Origin: Lachnoclostridium sp. An131
Lineage (GTDB): Bacteria > Bacillota > Clostridia > Lachnospirales > Lachnospiraceae
Direction: 5' to 3'
DNA: 64,000 bases
Assembly (NCBI RefSeq): GCF_002160825.1
Contig: NZ_NFLI01000015.1
Location: 1-64,000 of the forward strand
The position numbers were made by a program, and so were the translations under genes. Position 1 is the first letter of the stretch. Every line of letters begins with the position of its first letter. The notes under the pieces are model-generated. The model was not told the DNA's origin. It did no database searches and saw nothing but the letters and a program-made list of their open reading frames with translations. This document shows, one piece after another, positions 53,288 to 62,640 of the stretch.

Positions 53288-55243
53288 ATGAAAAAATTAG
53301 CTTTAAGTGATGAAATCTTATTGAAAATAGACAAGCCTGCCCGGTATCTGGGAAATGAGATCAACGCCGTTTTAAAGGATCCGGAGAAGGTGAACGTACG
53401 TTTCTGCATGTGCTTCCCTGACGTATACGAGATCGGCATGTCCCATCTTGGCATCCAGCTCCTTTATGACATGTTTAATCAGAGAGAGGATGTCTGGTGC
53501 GAGCGCGTCTATTCCCCCTGGGTAGACCTGGATCAGATTCTGAGAGAAAGGAACATCCCGCTGTTTGCGCTGGAATCCCAGGACCCGGTGCGGGAATTTG
53601 ATTTTCTGGGAATTACGCTTCAGTATGAAATGTGCTATACGAATATTCTTCAGATTCTGGATTTGAGCGGAATCCCCTTAAGTGCCGCAGACCGAACCTG
53701 GGCGGATCCGATTGTGATCGGCGGCGGTCCCTGCGCCACAAACCCGGAGCCGCTGGCGGAGTTTTTTGACCTCTTCTATATCGGAGAGGGCGAGACCTCT
53801 TACTTTGCCCTGCTGGATGCTTATAAGGAAGTGCGGCAGGAAGGCGGAAGCCGGCAGGAGTTTCTGGAGCGGGCGGCACAGATCCCTGGAATCTACGTTC
53901 CCTCTTTCTATGAAATTACCTGTCATGAGGATGGCACGATCGCTTCCATGGAGCCTGTAAATTCCCATGCGCCCAGAAAGGTGGAAAAGCAGGTAGTGAC
54001 CGACCTTACTCATACGTATTATCCGAAGAAACCGCTGGTACCCTTCATCAAGGTCACCCAGGACCGTGTGGTTCTGGAGATCCAGAGAGGCTGTATCCGC
54101 GGCTGCCGTTTTTGTCAGGCGGGTATGCTGTACCGGCCTACACGGGAGCGTTCCCTGGAAATGCTGGAACAGGCGGCCCTTGATATGCTGGAAAGCACCG
54201 GACACGAGGAGATCTCCTTAAGCTCTCTTAGCTCCAGCGATTATTCGCAGCTTCCGGAGCTGGTGACATTTCTTATTGATACTTTTGGAAACAGGGGGGT
54301 CAATATCTCCCTGCCTTCCCTGCGCATTGACGCCTTCTCTCTGGATGTCATGAGCAAGGTGCAGGATATCCGCAAGAGCAGCCTGACCTTTGCGCCGGAG
54401 GCCGGTTCCCAGCGTCTGCGCGACGTGATCAACAAGGGCCTGACCGAGGAAGTGATTCTGGAAGGAGCAGGACAGGCTTTTGAGGGCGGCTGGAACAAGG
54501 TAAAGCTCTATTTTATGCTGGGTCTGCCCACGGAGACAGAGGAGGACCAGAAAAGCATCGCCTGGCTTGCGGAGCGGATCGCCCGCCGCTATTACGAGAT
54601 CCCAAAAGATCAGCGGAACGGAAAATGTCAGATCACCGTCAGCACCTCCTTCTTTGTGCCGAAGCCCTTTACGCCCTTCCAGTGGGCCCGCATGTGCACA
54701 CGGGAGGAATTTCTGGAAAAGGCCCATACGGTAAACACGGAAATAAAAGCCCAGCTGAACCGCAAGAGCATCAAATACAACTGGCACGAGGCGGACGTCA
54801 CAGTGCTGGAGGGAATCTTCGCCCGCGGAGACCGGAAGGTATCGAAGGCGCTTCGTCTTGCTTACGAGAAGGGCTGCCTTTTCGATTCCTGGTCCGAGCA
54901 TTTCCATAATGAGCTCTGGCTGGAAGCCTTTGACGAGGCGGGCATCGACACCTCCTTCTACACGACACGCCAGAGAAAAACGGACGAGATCTTCCCATGG
55001 GACTTTATTGACGTCGGTGTGACAAAGAGGTTCCTGCTGCGGGAATGGGAGAGAGCCCATGAGGAAAGCGTTACGCCCAACTGCCTGATGCAGTGCCAGG
55101 GCTGCGGCGCGGGCCGTTACCATACCGGCGTATGCCCCGGCGCGTCCGCGTCCGGCACGGCACAGGAAAAGGCCCCGGAAGGAGGCACACTGGTTTCTTC
55201 TGAAACCGCACAGGAGAGAAAGAAAGGAGAAAATCAGGCATGA
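53288..55243 (+). CDS. Radical SAM protein, TIGR03960 family
   Basis: 651 aa. An N-terminal B12-binding-like domain (about 20-230) with CFPDVYEIGMSHLG and IGGGPCATNPEPLAEF, then the radical SAM core with CIRGCRFC (CxxxCxxC, near 275). The C-terminal end has a Cys cluster CLMQCQGCGAG. TIGR03960 proteins pair with the DUF2344 protein encoded next; the reaction is unknown, and linkage with ribosomal genes suggests RNA or translation work. The alternative GTG start 53279 adds three residues. Confidence 0.9.
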   Translation: MKKLALSDEILLKIDKPARYLGNEINAVLKDPEKVNVRFCMCFPDVYEIGMSHLGIQLLYDMFNQREDVWCERVYSPWVDLDQILRERNIPLFALESQDPVREFDFLGITLQYEMCYTNILQILDLSGIPLSAADRTWADPIVIGGGPCATNPEPLAEFFDLFYIGEGETSYFALLDAYKEVRQEGGSRQEFLERAAQIPGIYVPSFYEITCHEDGTIASMEPVNSHAPRKVEKQVVTDLTHTYYPKKPLVPFIKVTQDRVVLEIQRGCIRGCRFCQAGMLYRPTRERSLEMLEQAALDMLESTGHEEISLSSLSSSDYSQLPELVTFLIDTFGNRGVNISLPSLRIDAFSLDVMSKVQDIRKSSLTFAPEAGSQRLRDVINKGLTEEVILEGAGQAFEGGWNKVKLYFMLGLPTETEEDQKSIAWLAERIARRYYEIPKDQRNGKCQITVSTSFFVPKPFTPFQWARMCTREEFLEKAHTVNTEIKAQLNRKSIKYNWHEADVTVLEGIFARGDRKVSKALRLAYEKGCLFDSWSEHFHNELWLEAFDEAGIDTSFYTTRQRKTDEIFPWDFIDVGVTKRFLLREWERAHEESVTPNCLMQCQGCGAGRYHTGVCPGASASGTAQEKAPEGGTLVSSETAQERKKGENQA

Positions 55244-55959
55244 AAATCCGCATCAAATTCCGTAAATACGGCATCATGAAATTTATCGGCCATCTGGATA
55301 TCATGCGCTATTTCCAGAAGGCTATGCGCAGGGCTGACATTGACATCTGCTATTCCAGCGGCTTCAGTCCCCATATGATTATGTCCTTTGCATCCCCGCT
55401 TGGAGTGGGGCTGACCAGTGACGGCGAATATCTGGATATAGAGATTGGAAACGAACAGTCCTCTGCTTCTGCGGTGAAGCGTCTGAACGCAGTGATGGCA
55501 GAAGGCGTCGAGGTCCTTTCGTTCCGCAGGATCCCGGATGAAAAATCCTCCAATGCCATGTCTCTTGTAGCGGCCGCTGACTACGAAGTGCGTTTCCGGG
55601 AGGAAAGCATCCTTCCAGAAAGCATCATGGAAGCCTGGACCTCCTTTTGCAGCCAGAATTCCATCTGTATCGTTAAGAAAACAAAAAAAGGCGAACGGGA
55701 ACTTGATCTGAAGCCGTTAATCTATGAATCCCGCTGCGAAAAGGACGGCTCCGGACGTATCTGCATTTCTCTGCGTCTGTCAGCCGGAAGTGCCGACAAT
55801 ATCAAGCCAGAGCTGGTAATGGATGCATTTGCGTCATACGCAGGCTTTGCTGTTCCGGATTTCGGCCTTCTGATTCACCGGAGGGAGCTTTACGCCGATA
55901 CAGGCCTGGAAGGAGCGGAGCGCTTTGTAAGCCTGGAGGATCTGGGAGAGGAGTTCTAG
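55240..55959 (+). CDS. DUF2344 (TIGR03936) radical SAM-linked protein
   Basis: 239 aa. Begins KIRIKFRKYGIMKFIGHLDIMRYFQKAMRRA, the signature of the family. It overlaps the radical SAM gene by ATGA. In many bacteria the two are a single fused protein, so they probably act as a complex. Confidence 0.92.
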   Translation: MKIRIKFRKYGIMKFIGHLDIMRYFQKAMRRADIDICYSSGFSPHMIMSFASPLGVGLTSDGEYLDIEIGNEQSSASAVKRLNAVMAEGVEVLSFRRIPDEKSSNAMSLVAAADYEVRFREESILPESIMEAWTSFCSQNSICIVKKTKKGERELDLKPLIYESRCEKDGSGRICISLRLSAGSADNIKPELVMDAFASYAGFAVPDFGLLIHRRELYADTGLEGAERFVSLEDLGEEF

Positions 55960-55961
55960 AA

Positions 55962-57164
55962 ATGGAGGAACAGGGAAATTTTCTCGTGACCCGGCTTTCT
56001 GTCCACGGAAAAGAAAGGGTTGTCAGCGCATATTATGAAAACGGCCACGCTGCAGAGCTTTCCTGCCTGTCCTCCGGCGCAGGCTCCCTGCTGGGCAATA
56101 TTTATGTGGGAAAGGTAAAAAATATCCTGTCAAATATCAATGCGGCTTTTATAGAGATCGCAGACGGCGTCCTCTGCTATTATTCCCTTGCAGACGGGGA
56201 AGCGCCGCTATATGCCTCGCCCGGAAGGCATGCGAGGCTTGCCGCTGGCGATGAGCTTCTTGTGCAGGTAAGCCGGGAAGCTGTCAAGACAAAGGCTCCG
56301 ACTGTCAGCTGCAATCTGAACTTTGCCGGAAAATATCTGGTGCTTACCACAGGGAAAAGGAAGCTCGGTATTTCTTCCAGGCTGGACCAGGCAGAACGCC
56401 AGCGGCTGCGCCAGCTTGCAGAGCCCTTTCTCCAGGAAGACCTCGGCATCATTGTCCGGACCAATGCGGCTGGAGCCGGAGAGGCGGAGCTGAAGGAGGA
56501 GCTGAGCCGTCTGACTGCCCTTGCCCGGCAGACCATAGAGACCGGACGAAATCAGGTATGCTTTTCCCTTATATACCGGGAGCCTCCCGTCTATGCGGCC
56601 AGAATCCGGAGCCTGCCTCAGAGCCGGCTTTCCAAAATTATAACGGATGATCGTATCATTTATGAGGAGCTTTCCTCATACCTTTCGGAATACCAGCCGG
56701 AGGACTTGAATAAGCTGCAGCTTTATGAGCAGGAAGCGCCTTCCCTGAACAGTCTTTACGGAATTGCAGGAGCGCTGGAAGAGGCTCTGCGGGAGCGGGT
56801 ATGGCTGAAATCCGGCGGCTATCTGGTGATTCAGCCTACCGAAGCCCTTACGGTGATTGACGTGAATACCGGGAAATACCAGGGGCGGAAAAAGCAGCAG
56901 GATACGTTCTTTAAAATCAATAAGGAAGCAGCCGCCGAGATTGCCAGGCAGCTCCGCCTGCGGAATCTGTCCGGCATTATCATCGCGGATTTTATTGATA
57001 TGGAGGCACAGGAGGATCAGAAGGAGCTTATGGATTATCTGGCTTCTGAGCTGAAGCACGATCCGGTAAAGACGACGCTGGTGGATATGACGGCGCTGGG
57101 GCTGGTGGAGATTACACGGAAGAAAACGCAGAAGTCGCTTTTTGAGCAGGTATACAGTGACTGA
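55962..57164 (+). CDS. rng: Ribonuclease G/E family protein, lacks Zn-link end
   Basis: 400 aa; E. coli RNase G is 489. S1 domain with LGNIYVGKVKNILSNINAAFIEI (about 43-65), RNase H-like and DNase-like parts with the metal Asp residues in TVIDVNTGKYQ (about 303-313) and IIADFIDMEAQED (about 343-355). It ends just after VEITRKKTQKSLFEQ, where longer members carry a CPxCxG zinc link. It processes 5S/16S rRNA and mRNA ends from 5'-monophosphate RNA. Starts 3 nt after the DUF2344 gene; a hairpin repeat begins 10 nt after its stop. Confidence 0.9.
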   Translation: MEEQGNFLVTRLSVHGKERVVSAYYENGHAAELSCLSSGAGSLLGNIYVGKVKNILSNINAAFIEIADGVLCYYSLADGEAPLYASPGRHARLAAGDELLVQVSREAVKTKAPTVSCNLNFAGKYLVLTTGKRKLGISSRLDQAERQRLRQLAEPFLQEDLGIIVRTNAAGAGEAELKEELSRLTALARQTIETGRNQVCFSLIYREPPVYAARIRSLPQSRLSKIITDDRIIYEELSSYLSEYQPEDLNKLQLYEQEAPSLNSLYGIAGALEEALRERVWLKSGGYLVIQPTEALTVIDVNTGKYQGRKKQQDTFFKINKEAAAEIARQLRLRNLSGIIIADFIDMEAQEDQKELMDYLASELKHDPVKTTLVDMTALGLVEITRKKTQKSLFEQVYSD

Positions 57165-57173
57165 GCACGGACG

Positions 57174-57318
57174 CCCCGCCGCCCCGGTTTCCTTCCAGAA
57201 CCCGCTTGCGCTCCTGTCAAGCGTAGCGGTACTAAGGCTTCCCGGGCCAAAGAGCGGCCCGGGAAGCTTTAGTTTCGACGCTCTCCAAGGGTTCTTTCAG
57301 GAAACCGGGGCGGCGGGG
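57174..57318 (+). repeat. Palindromic hairpin element, copy 1
   Basis: 145 nt folding into one long stem. Outer arm: 20 bp perfect (57174-57193 with 57299-57318). A 3-nt internal loop, then AGAACCC (57197-57203)/GGGTTCT (57289-57295). Inner conserved part includes GCTCCTGTCAAGCGTAGCGG and ACGCTCTCCAA. Apical stem: CTTCCCGGGCC (57238-57248)/GGCCCGGGAAG (57256-57266) with loop AAAGAGC. No T-tract. A second copy is at 59511-59659 in opposite orientation. Confidence 0.9.
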
Positions 57319-57378
57319 CTGTTCGTGACAGGCCCTGTACACCTCCTGAAAAAGCCGCACAGGAAAGGAAGGCAGTAT

Positions 57379-58596
57379 ATGAAGTACGATTTTACGACAA
57401 TTATGGACCGGCTTGGGAAGGATGCCATTGCTGTGGATATTCCCAGCTCCGGCAGCGGAAACGGTTTTTTCGCAGATGCAAAAATAAAGGACGGCTTTTC
57501 TGTGATCCCCATGTGGGTGGCAGACATGAATTTTCCCACACTTCCGGCGGTCTCTGAGGCGATTGTGGAGAGGGCGTCACATCCGGCTTATGGATATTTT
57601 CAGCCCACAAAAGCCTATTTTGATGGAATTATCCGGTGGCATGAGGAGCGCTATGGTACCACGGGCCTTGCGAAGGAATGTATCGGATATGAGAATGGTG
57701 TGCTGGGCGGAGTGGTGAGTGCTCTGAAGATCTTGTGCCAGCCAGGGGATTCCATTGTGGTCCAGTCCCCTACCTATATCGGTTTTACACACTGCGCAGA
57801 AGACAATGGCTGGAATCTGGTCCTGAATCCGCTCCTACAGGATGAGCAGGGAGTGTGGCGGATCGACTATGAGGATCTGGAAAAAAAGATTGCGGATGGA
57901 AAGATTCATACGGCCATTTTCTGTTCTCCCCATAATCCGGCAGGCCGTGTATGGGAAGAGTGGGAAATCCGAAGGCTGATGGAGCTCTATCAGAAATATG
58001 ATGTGCATGTGATCTCGGATGAGATATGGGCTGACCTGACAATGCCCGGATACCGCCATATTCCCACACAGATGATCTCGGATGACGCCAGGATGCGCAC
58101 CATAGCCTTCTATGCGCCTTCCAAGACGTTTAATCTGGCCGGCCTTGTGGGCTCTTATCATGTGATTTACAATTCCCTGCTGAGGGATCGGATCACAAAA
58201 GCAGGAGCCTCCACCCATTACAATTCCATGAATGTACTTTCCATGCATGCTCTGATTGCTGCTTACAGCCCCGAAGGACAGGAATGGCTGGATGAGCTTC
58301 GCCAGGTCCTGAAGAGCAATCTGGAGTATGCGGTTTCCTTTATCCATGACAATTTTGCGGGAATCCGGACGGTCATGCCTCAGGGGACCTATATGCTGTT
58401 TCTGGACTGTACAGACTGGTGCCGGGAACACCATACGACGATTGATGATTTGCAGAAGGCAGGCATTGAGGTGGGGGTGATTTGGCAGGACGGCCGGCCC
58501 TTCCACGGAGACTGCCATATCCGCATGAATCTAGCGCTGCCTCACAGTCTTGTCACAGAAGCCTTCGACCGCCTGAAGAAATATGTCTTTGTATAA
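57379..58596 (+). CDS. patB: PatB/MalY-like PLP-dependent aminotransferase (cystathionine beta-lyase type)
   Basis: 405 aa. Starts near IPMWVADMNFPTLPAVSEAI (about 40-60), with CSPHNPAGRVW (about 177-187), the Asp of VISDEIWADL (about 213) and the PLP lysine in FYAPSKTFNLAG (about 248). It most resembles MalY/PatB C-S lyases, which split cystathionine or cysteine conjugates. Start 57379 follows AGGAAAGGAAGG. It separates rng from rplU, which are commonly neighbours, and sits between two hairpin elements. Confidence 0.9.
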   Translation: MKYDFTTIMDRLGKDAIAVDIPSSGSGNGFFADAKIKDGFSVIPMWVADMNFPTLPAVSEAIVERASHPAYGYFQPTKAYFDGIIRWHEERYGTTGLAKECIGYENGVLGGVVSALKILCQPGDSIVVQSPTYIGFTHCAEDNGWNLVLNPLLQDEQGVWRIDYEDLEKKIADGKIHTAIFCSPHNPAGRVWEEWEIRRLMELYQKYDVHVISDEIWADLTMPGYRHIPTQMISDDARMRTIAFYAPSKTFNLAGLVGSYHVIYNSLLRDRITKAGASTHYNSMNVLSMHALIAAYSPEGQEWLDELRQVLKSNLEYAVSFIHDNFAGIRTVMPQGTYMLFLDCTDWCREHHTTIDDLQKAGIEVGVIWQDGRPFHGDCHIRMNLALPHSLVTEAFDRLKKYVFV

Positions 58597-58614
58597 ATAA
58601 TTTCCTGAAAACTC

Positions 58615-58645
58615 TTGACCCTGACGCTGCGTCATGGCTTACAAT
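58615..58645 (+). promoter_or_regulatory. MerR-type promoter with 19-bp spacer and dyad
   Basis: TTGACC (58615-58620), 19-bp spacer, TACAAT (58640-58645). The spacer contains the 13-nt palindrome TGACGC-T-GCGTCA (58622-58634). It reads into the MerR gene, so autoregulation is expected. Confidence 0.8.
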
Positions 58646-58668
58646 GGCCTTACACGGGAGGGATAGTT

Positions 58669-59391
58669 ATGCGGACAGTAAAAGAAGTAAGCAGGCTCAC
58701 AGGGGTAAGTGTGCGCACCCTGCATTATTACGATGCAATCGGTCTTCTGAAACCTGCAGAAGTAACGGAAGCGGGTTATCGGCTGTATGACGATACGGCA
58801 CTTGGCCGTCTGCAGAATATTTTACTGTTTCGGGAACTGCAGTTTCCACTGAAGGAGATCAAAGCAATTCTCGACAGCCGGGATTTTGATCCATCGGAAG
58901 CTCTGGCACAGCAGATCAAACTGCTGGAACTGCAGTATCAGCATATCGGGGAGCTTATCTCTTTTGCCCGTGAAATCCAGAAAAAAGGAGTAAGAAATAT
59001 GGATTTTCAGGTTTTTGACACGAAAAGGATGGAAGACTATAAGTCAGAAGTAAAGGAAAGATGGGGCGGCACCAGAGAATATCAGGAATATGAGCAGAAA
59101 CAGGAAAAAGCCGGTGATTCCGCTGAAGCAGGACGGCGGATGATGAATATATTTGCTGAGCTTGGAGCGCTGAGGCAGCTTTCGCCATCCGACAGATCAG
59201 TACAGGAAAAAATCATTGCGCTGCAGAACTTTATTACAGATAATTACTATACCTGTACTGACAAAATTCTTGGTGAGATGGGAAAAATGTATGTGGACGA
59301 CGAGCGCTTTAAGCGCAATATCGACAAAGCCGGCGGCGAAGGAACAGCCGAGTTTGTAAAAAGAGCCATTGAAATTCACTGCGCCAGATAA
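58669..59391 (+). CDS. MerR regulator with TipAS-type effector domain
   Basis: 240 aa. MerR domain 1-70 (VKEVSRLTGVSVRTLHYYDAIGLLKPAEV), a long dimer helix (about 75-110), and an all-helical C-terminal domain of the TipAS/Mta type (about 130-240; KERWGGTREYQEYEQKQ is the usual junction). TipAS domains bind peptide antibiotics or other drugs and activate efflux promoters. Its promoter carries a palindromic 19-bp spacer. Genes under its control other than itself are not evident; patB lies upstream. Confidence 0.88.
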   Translation: MRTVKEVSRLTGVSVRTLHYYDAIGLLKPAEVTEAGYRLYDDTALGRLQNILLFRELQFPLKEIKAILDSRDFDPSEALAQQIKLLELQYQHIGELISFAREIQKKGVRNMDFQVFDTKRMEDYKSEVKERWGGTREYQEYEQKQEKAGDSAEAGRRMMNIFAELGALRQLSPSDRSVQEKIIALQNFITDNYYTCTDKILGEMGKMYVDDERFKRNIDKAGGEGTAEFVKRAIEIHCAR

Positions 59392-59728
59392 GCAGCTCGT
59401 GATTTCCATTGGCTTTTCCAATACCCTGCCCGTGCTGTTTTACGCACAGTGAAGACATTTTTATTTGTGTCTTTCTGACGGGCTATATCGGACAGAGCAT
59501 GAAGCGGAAGCGCCTGCCGGCTGAGATATTCCCGGAAGAACCCTTGGAGAGCGTCGGCACTTGGCATGCCGGGCCGCTTTTTGGCCCGGCATGCCTTAGT
59601 ACCGTTACGCTCGACAGGAGCGGAAGCGAGTTCTGGAGGGAATACTCAGCCGGCAGGCGGGCACCACGTATCTCTGTCCAATACAGCACATCATCCCAGG
59701 CACAAAGCAAAAATTTCTGAACCTCCTC
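59392..59728. other. Gene-free stretch holding hairpin element copy 2
   Basis: Between the MerR stop and the rplU promoter no coding frame with a ribosome site is seen. The stretch is mostly the hairpin element at 59511-59659; 59392-59510 and 59660-59728 show nothing else that I can identify. Confidence 0.6.
59511..59659 (-). repeat. Palindromic hairpin element, copy 2 (inverted)
   Basis: 149 nt, matching copy 1 when read on the minus strand. Outer arm: 59511-59533 with 59638-59659, 22 bp with one bulged base, and of a sequence unrelated to copy 1. Conserved AGAACYC (here AGAACTC, minus strand) and GGGTTCT, GCTCCTGTCGAGCGTAACGG, GGTACTAAGGC, ACGCTCTCCAA. The apical stem is CATGCCGGGCC/GGCCCGGCATG, i.e. 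both arms changed together relative to copy 1. Confidence 0.9.
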
Positions 59729-59757
59729 TTGACAGCCCGGTACACCTATGCTATTAT
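59729..59757 (+). promoter_or_regulatory. Promoter of the rplU-prp-rpmA operon
   Basis: TTGACA (59729-59734), 17-bp spacer, TATTAT (59752-59757). Confidence 0.8.
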
Positions 59758-59764
59758 ATTACGG

Positions 59765-59914
59765 ATGCCGCACAACGAGGTATAAGTATGCGCATTTTTA
59801 TCTGTTCCAGTTTTATCTAGCCGGCTTTTCAGACGGAAGACAAGAGAAAAAACGGATGGAGAGAAGAGGCGCATCACCAAAATTGGCGAGTAAATAATCA
59901 GGAGGTGCCACAGA
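59765..59914 (+). promoter_or_regulatory. rplU 5' leader, candidate L21 leader with leader peptide
   Basis: 150-nt leader. Inside is a 10-codon frame MRIFICSSFI (59788-59820) with GAGGT 6 nt upstream. L21 operons of Firmicutes often have a structured autoregulatory leader (Rfam L21_leader); I cannot verify the fold by eye, so membership is a guess from position. Ribosome site AGGAGGTG for rplU. Confidence 0.45.
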
Positions 59915-60226
59915 ATGTACGCAATCATTGCAACAGGTGGTAAACAGTACAAAGTATCCGAAGGCGATGTCATCAGAGTAGAGAAGCTTGGCGTAGAGGC
60001 AGGCGAGACCTACAATTTTGACCAGGTTCTGGCAGTCGGCGGAGACACTCTGACCGTAGGAACCCCGACAGTAGCCGGCGTTACGGTAACTGCATCTGTA
60101 ATCGGTGACGGCAAGGGCAAGAAGGTCATCGTTTACAAGTACAAGAGAAAATCTGGATATCACAAGAAAAACGGCCACAGACAGCAGTACACGGCAGTTA
60201 AGATCGAGAAGATCTCTGTTCAGTAA
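59915..60226 (+). CDS. rplU: 50S ribosomal protein L21
   Basis: 103 aa, standard length. [20 protein letters not shown] start and the C-terminal [22 protein letters not shown] are diagnostic. Binds 23S rRNA. First gene of the rplU-prp-rpmA operon. Confidence 0.98.
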   Translation: MYAIIATGGKQYKVSEGDVIRVEKLGVEAGETYNFDQVLAVGGDTLTVGTPTVAGVTVTASVIGDGKGKKVIVYKYKRKSGYHKKNGHRQQYTAVKIEKISVQ

Positions 60227-60231
60227 TCGTC

Positions 60232-60552
60232 ATGACAGCCGTTACCATATATAAGAGATCCGGACAGTACGCAGGCTTTGTCATAGAAGGACATGCCGGA
60301 TATGGCGAGGAAGGCGAGGATATTGTGTGCGCAGCAGTCAGCGTTTTGTCGCTGAATACGCTGAATTCCATAGAAGCCTTTACCGAAGACAGGTTTTCAG
60401 GAGAAGAGAAGGACGGCTATTTGAGCTGCAGCTTTCCGGAAGCGCTGTCGGAGAAAGCCGTATTGCTGCTGGATTCCATGGTACTTGGACTGACAGACAT
60501 TCAACGAAGCTATGGAAAATCATACATCAGGATTGTATTCAAGGAGGTGTAA
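60232..60552 (+). CDS. prp: Ribosomal-processing cysteine protease Prp
   Basis: 106 aa. Catalytic His in [20 protein letters not shown] (His22) and Cys34 in the same stretch. Prp removes the N-terminal extension of ribosomal protein L27 in Firmicutes and their phages. Sits between rplU and rpmA as expected. Confidence 0.95.
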   Translation: MTAVTIYKRSGQYAGFVIEGHAGYGEEGEDIVCAAVSVLSLNTLNSIEAFTEDRFSGEEKDGYLSCSFPEALSEKAVLLLDSMVLGLTDIQRSYGKSYIRIVFKEV

Positions 60553-60556
60553 GATC

Positions 60557-60844
60557 ATGTTACAGATGAACCTTCAGTTGTTCGCTCATAAAAAGGGAGT
60601 AGGTTCCACAAAGAACGGCCGTGATTCCGAGTCCAAGAGACTGGGAGCCAAGAGAGCTGACGGACAGTTTGTAAAGGCTGGAAACATTCTTTACAGACAG
60701 CGCGGAACCAAGATTCACCCGGGTGTGAACGTAGGACGCGGCGGAGATGACACCCTGTTCGCTCTGACTGACGGAGTTGTCAGATTCGAGAGAAAGGGAA
60801 GAGATAAGAAGCAGGTTTCTATCGTCCCGGTAGCAGCAGAATAA
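60557..60844 (+). CDS. rpmA: 50S ribosomal protein L27 with cleavable N-terminus
   Basis: 95 aa. The start [18 protein letters not shown] includes the N-terminal extension with the Prp site after LQLF; the mature protein begins AHKKG, whose tail reaches the peptidyl-transferase centre. GGAGGTG upstream. Followed by a terminator. Confidence 0.98.
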   Translation: MLQMNLQLFAHKKGVGSTKNGRDSESKRLGAKRADGQFVKAGNILYRQRGTKIHPGVNVGRGGDDTLFALTDGVVRFERKGRDKKQVSIVPVAAE

Positions 60845-60852
60845 GTTGGTTT

Positions 60853-62256
<1,404 letters not shown>

Positions 62257-62267
62257 GAAACAAAAGG

Positions 62268-62292
62268 ACAGGCGGAATCATCCGCCTGTTTA
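62268..62292 (+). terminator. Terminator-like hairpin between obgE and yhbY
   Basis: ACAGGCGGA (62268-62276) pairs with TCCGCCTGT (62281-62289), with only TTT after it; probably partial. Confidence 0.5.
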
Positions 62293-62307
62293 GATAAAGG
62301 AGAAATT

Positions 62308-62610
62308 ATGACAAGCAAGCAGCGGGCATATCTGAAAAGCCTGGCGATGACGATGGATCCGATTTTTCAGGTGGGAAAATCCTCCGTTACGCCGGAGCTT
62401 ACGAAGGCCATTGAAGAGGCACTTGCAGCCAGGGAGCTGATCAAGCTCAGTGTGCTGCAGAACTGCGCCGATGATCCCCGGGAAATTGCGGAGCTGATCG
62501 CGGACAGAACACGTGCCCAGGTCGTGCAGGTAATTGGAAAGAAGATCGTTCTTTACCGCGAAAACAAGGACGAAAAAAATGGGAAGAAGAAAATTGTGCT
62601 TCCCGTATAA
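62308..62610 (+). CDS. yhbY: YhbY-family (CRM domain) ribosome-associated RNA-binding protein
   Basis: 100 aa. One CRM domain: TSKQRAYLKSLAMTMDPIFQVGKSSVTPELTKAIEEAL with the conserved GKSSVT-like loop, and LIKLSVLQN. Binds pre-50S particles. AAAGGAG upstream. Confidence 0.93.
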   Translation: MTSKQRAYLKSLAMTMDPIFQVGKSSVTPELTKAIEEALAARELIKLSVLQNCADDPREIAELIADRTRAQVVQVIGKKIVLYRENKDEKNGKKKIVLPV

Positions 62611-62640
62611 TCGGGAAGGAATTTGGAGCGAAGGCGGCTT

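Noticed and set aside
57174-57318. Hairpin copy 1 as a plain terminator of rng
   Set aside because: No T-tract after the stem, and the structure is far longer than a terminator and recurs at 59511 with the same inner sequence.
57174-59659. Hairpins as integron attC sites around a patB-merR cassette
   Set aside because: attC sites need RYYYAAC and GTTRRRY boxes. The conserved boxes here are AGAACCC and GGGTTCT, there is no integron integrase in the window, and the two copies are inverted to each other.
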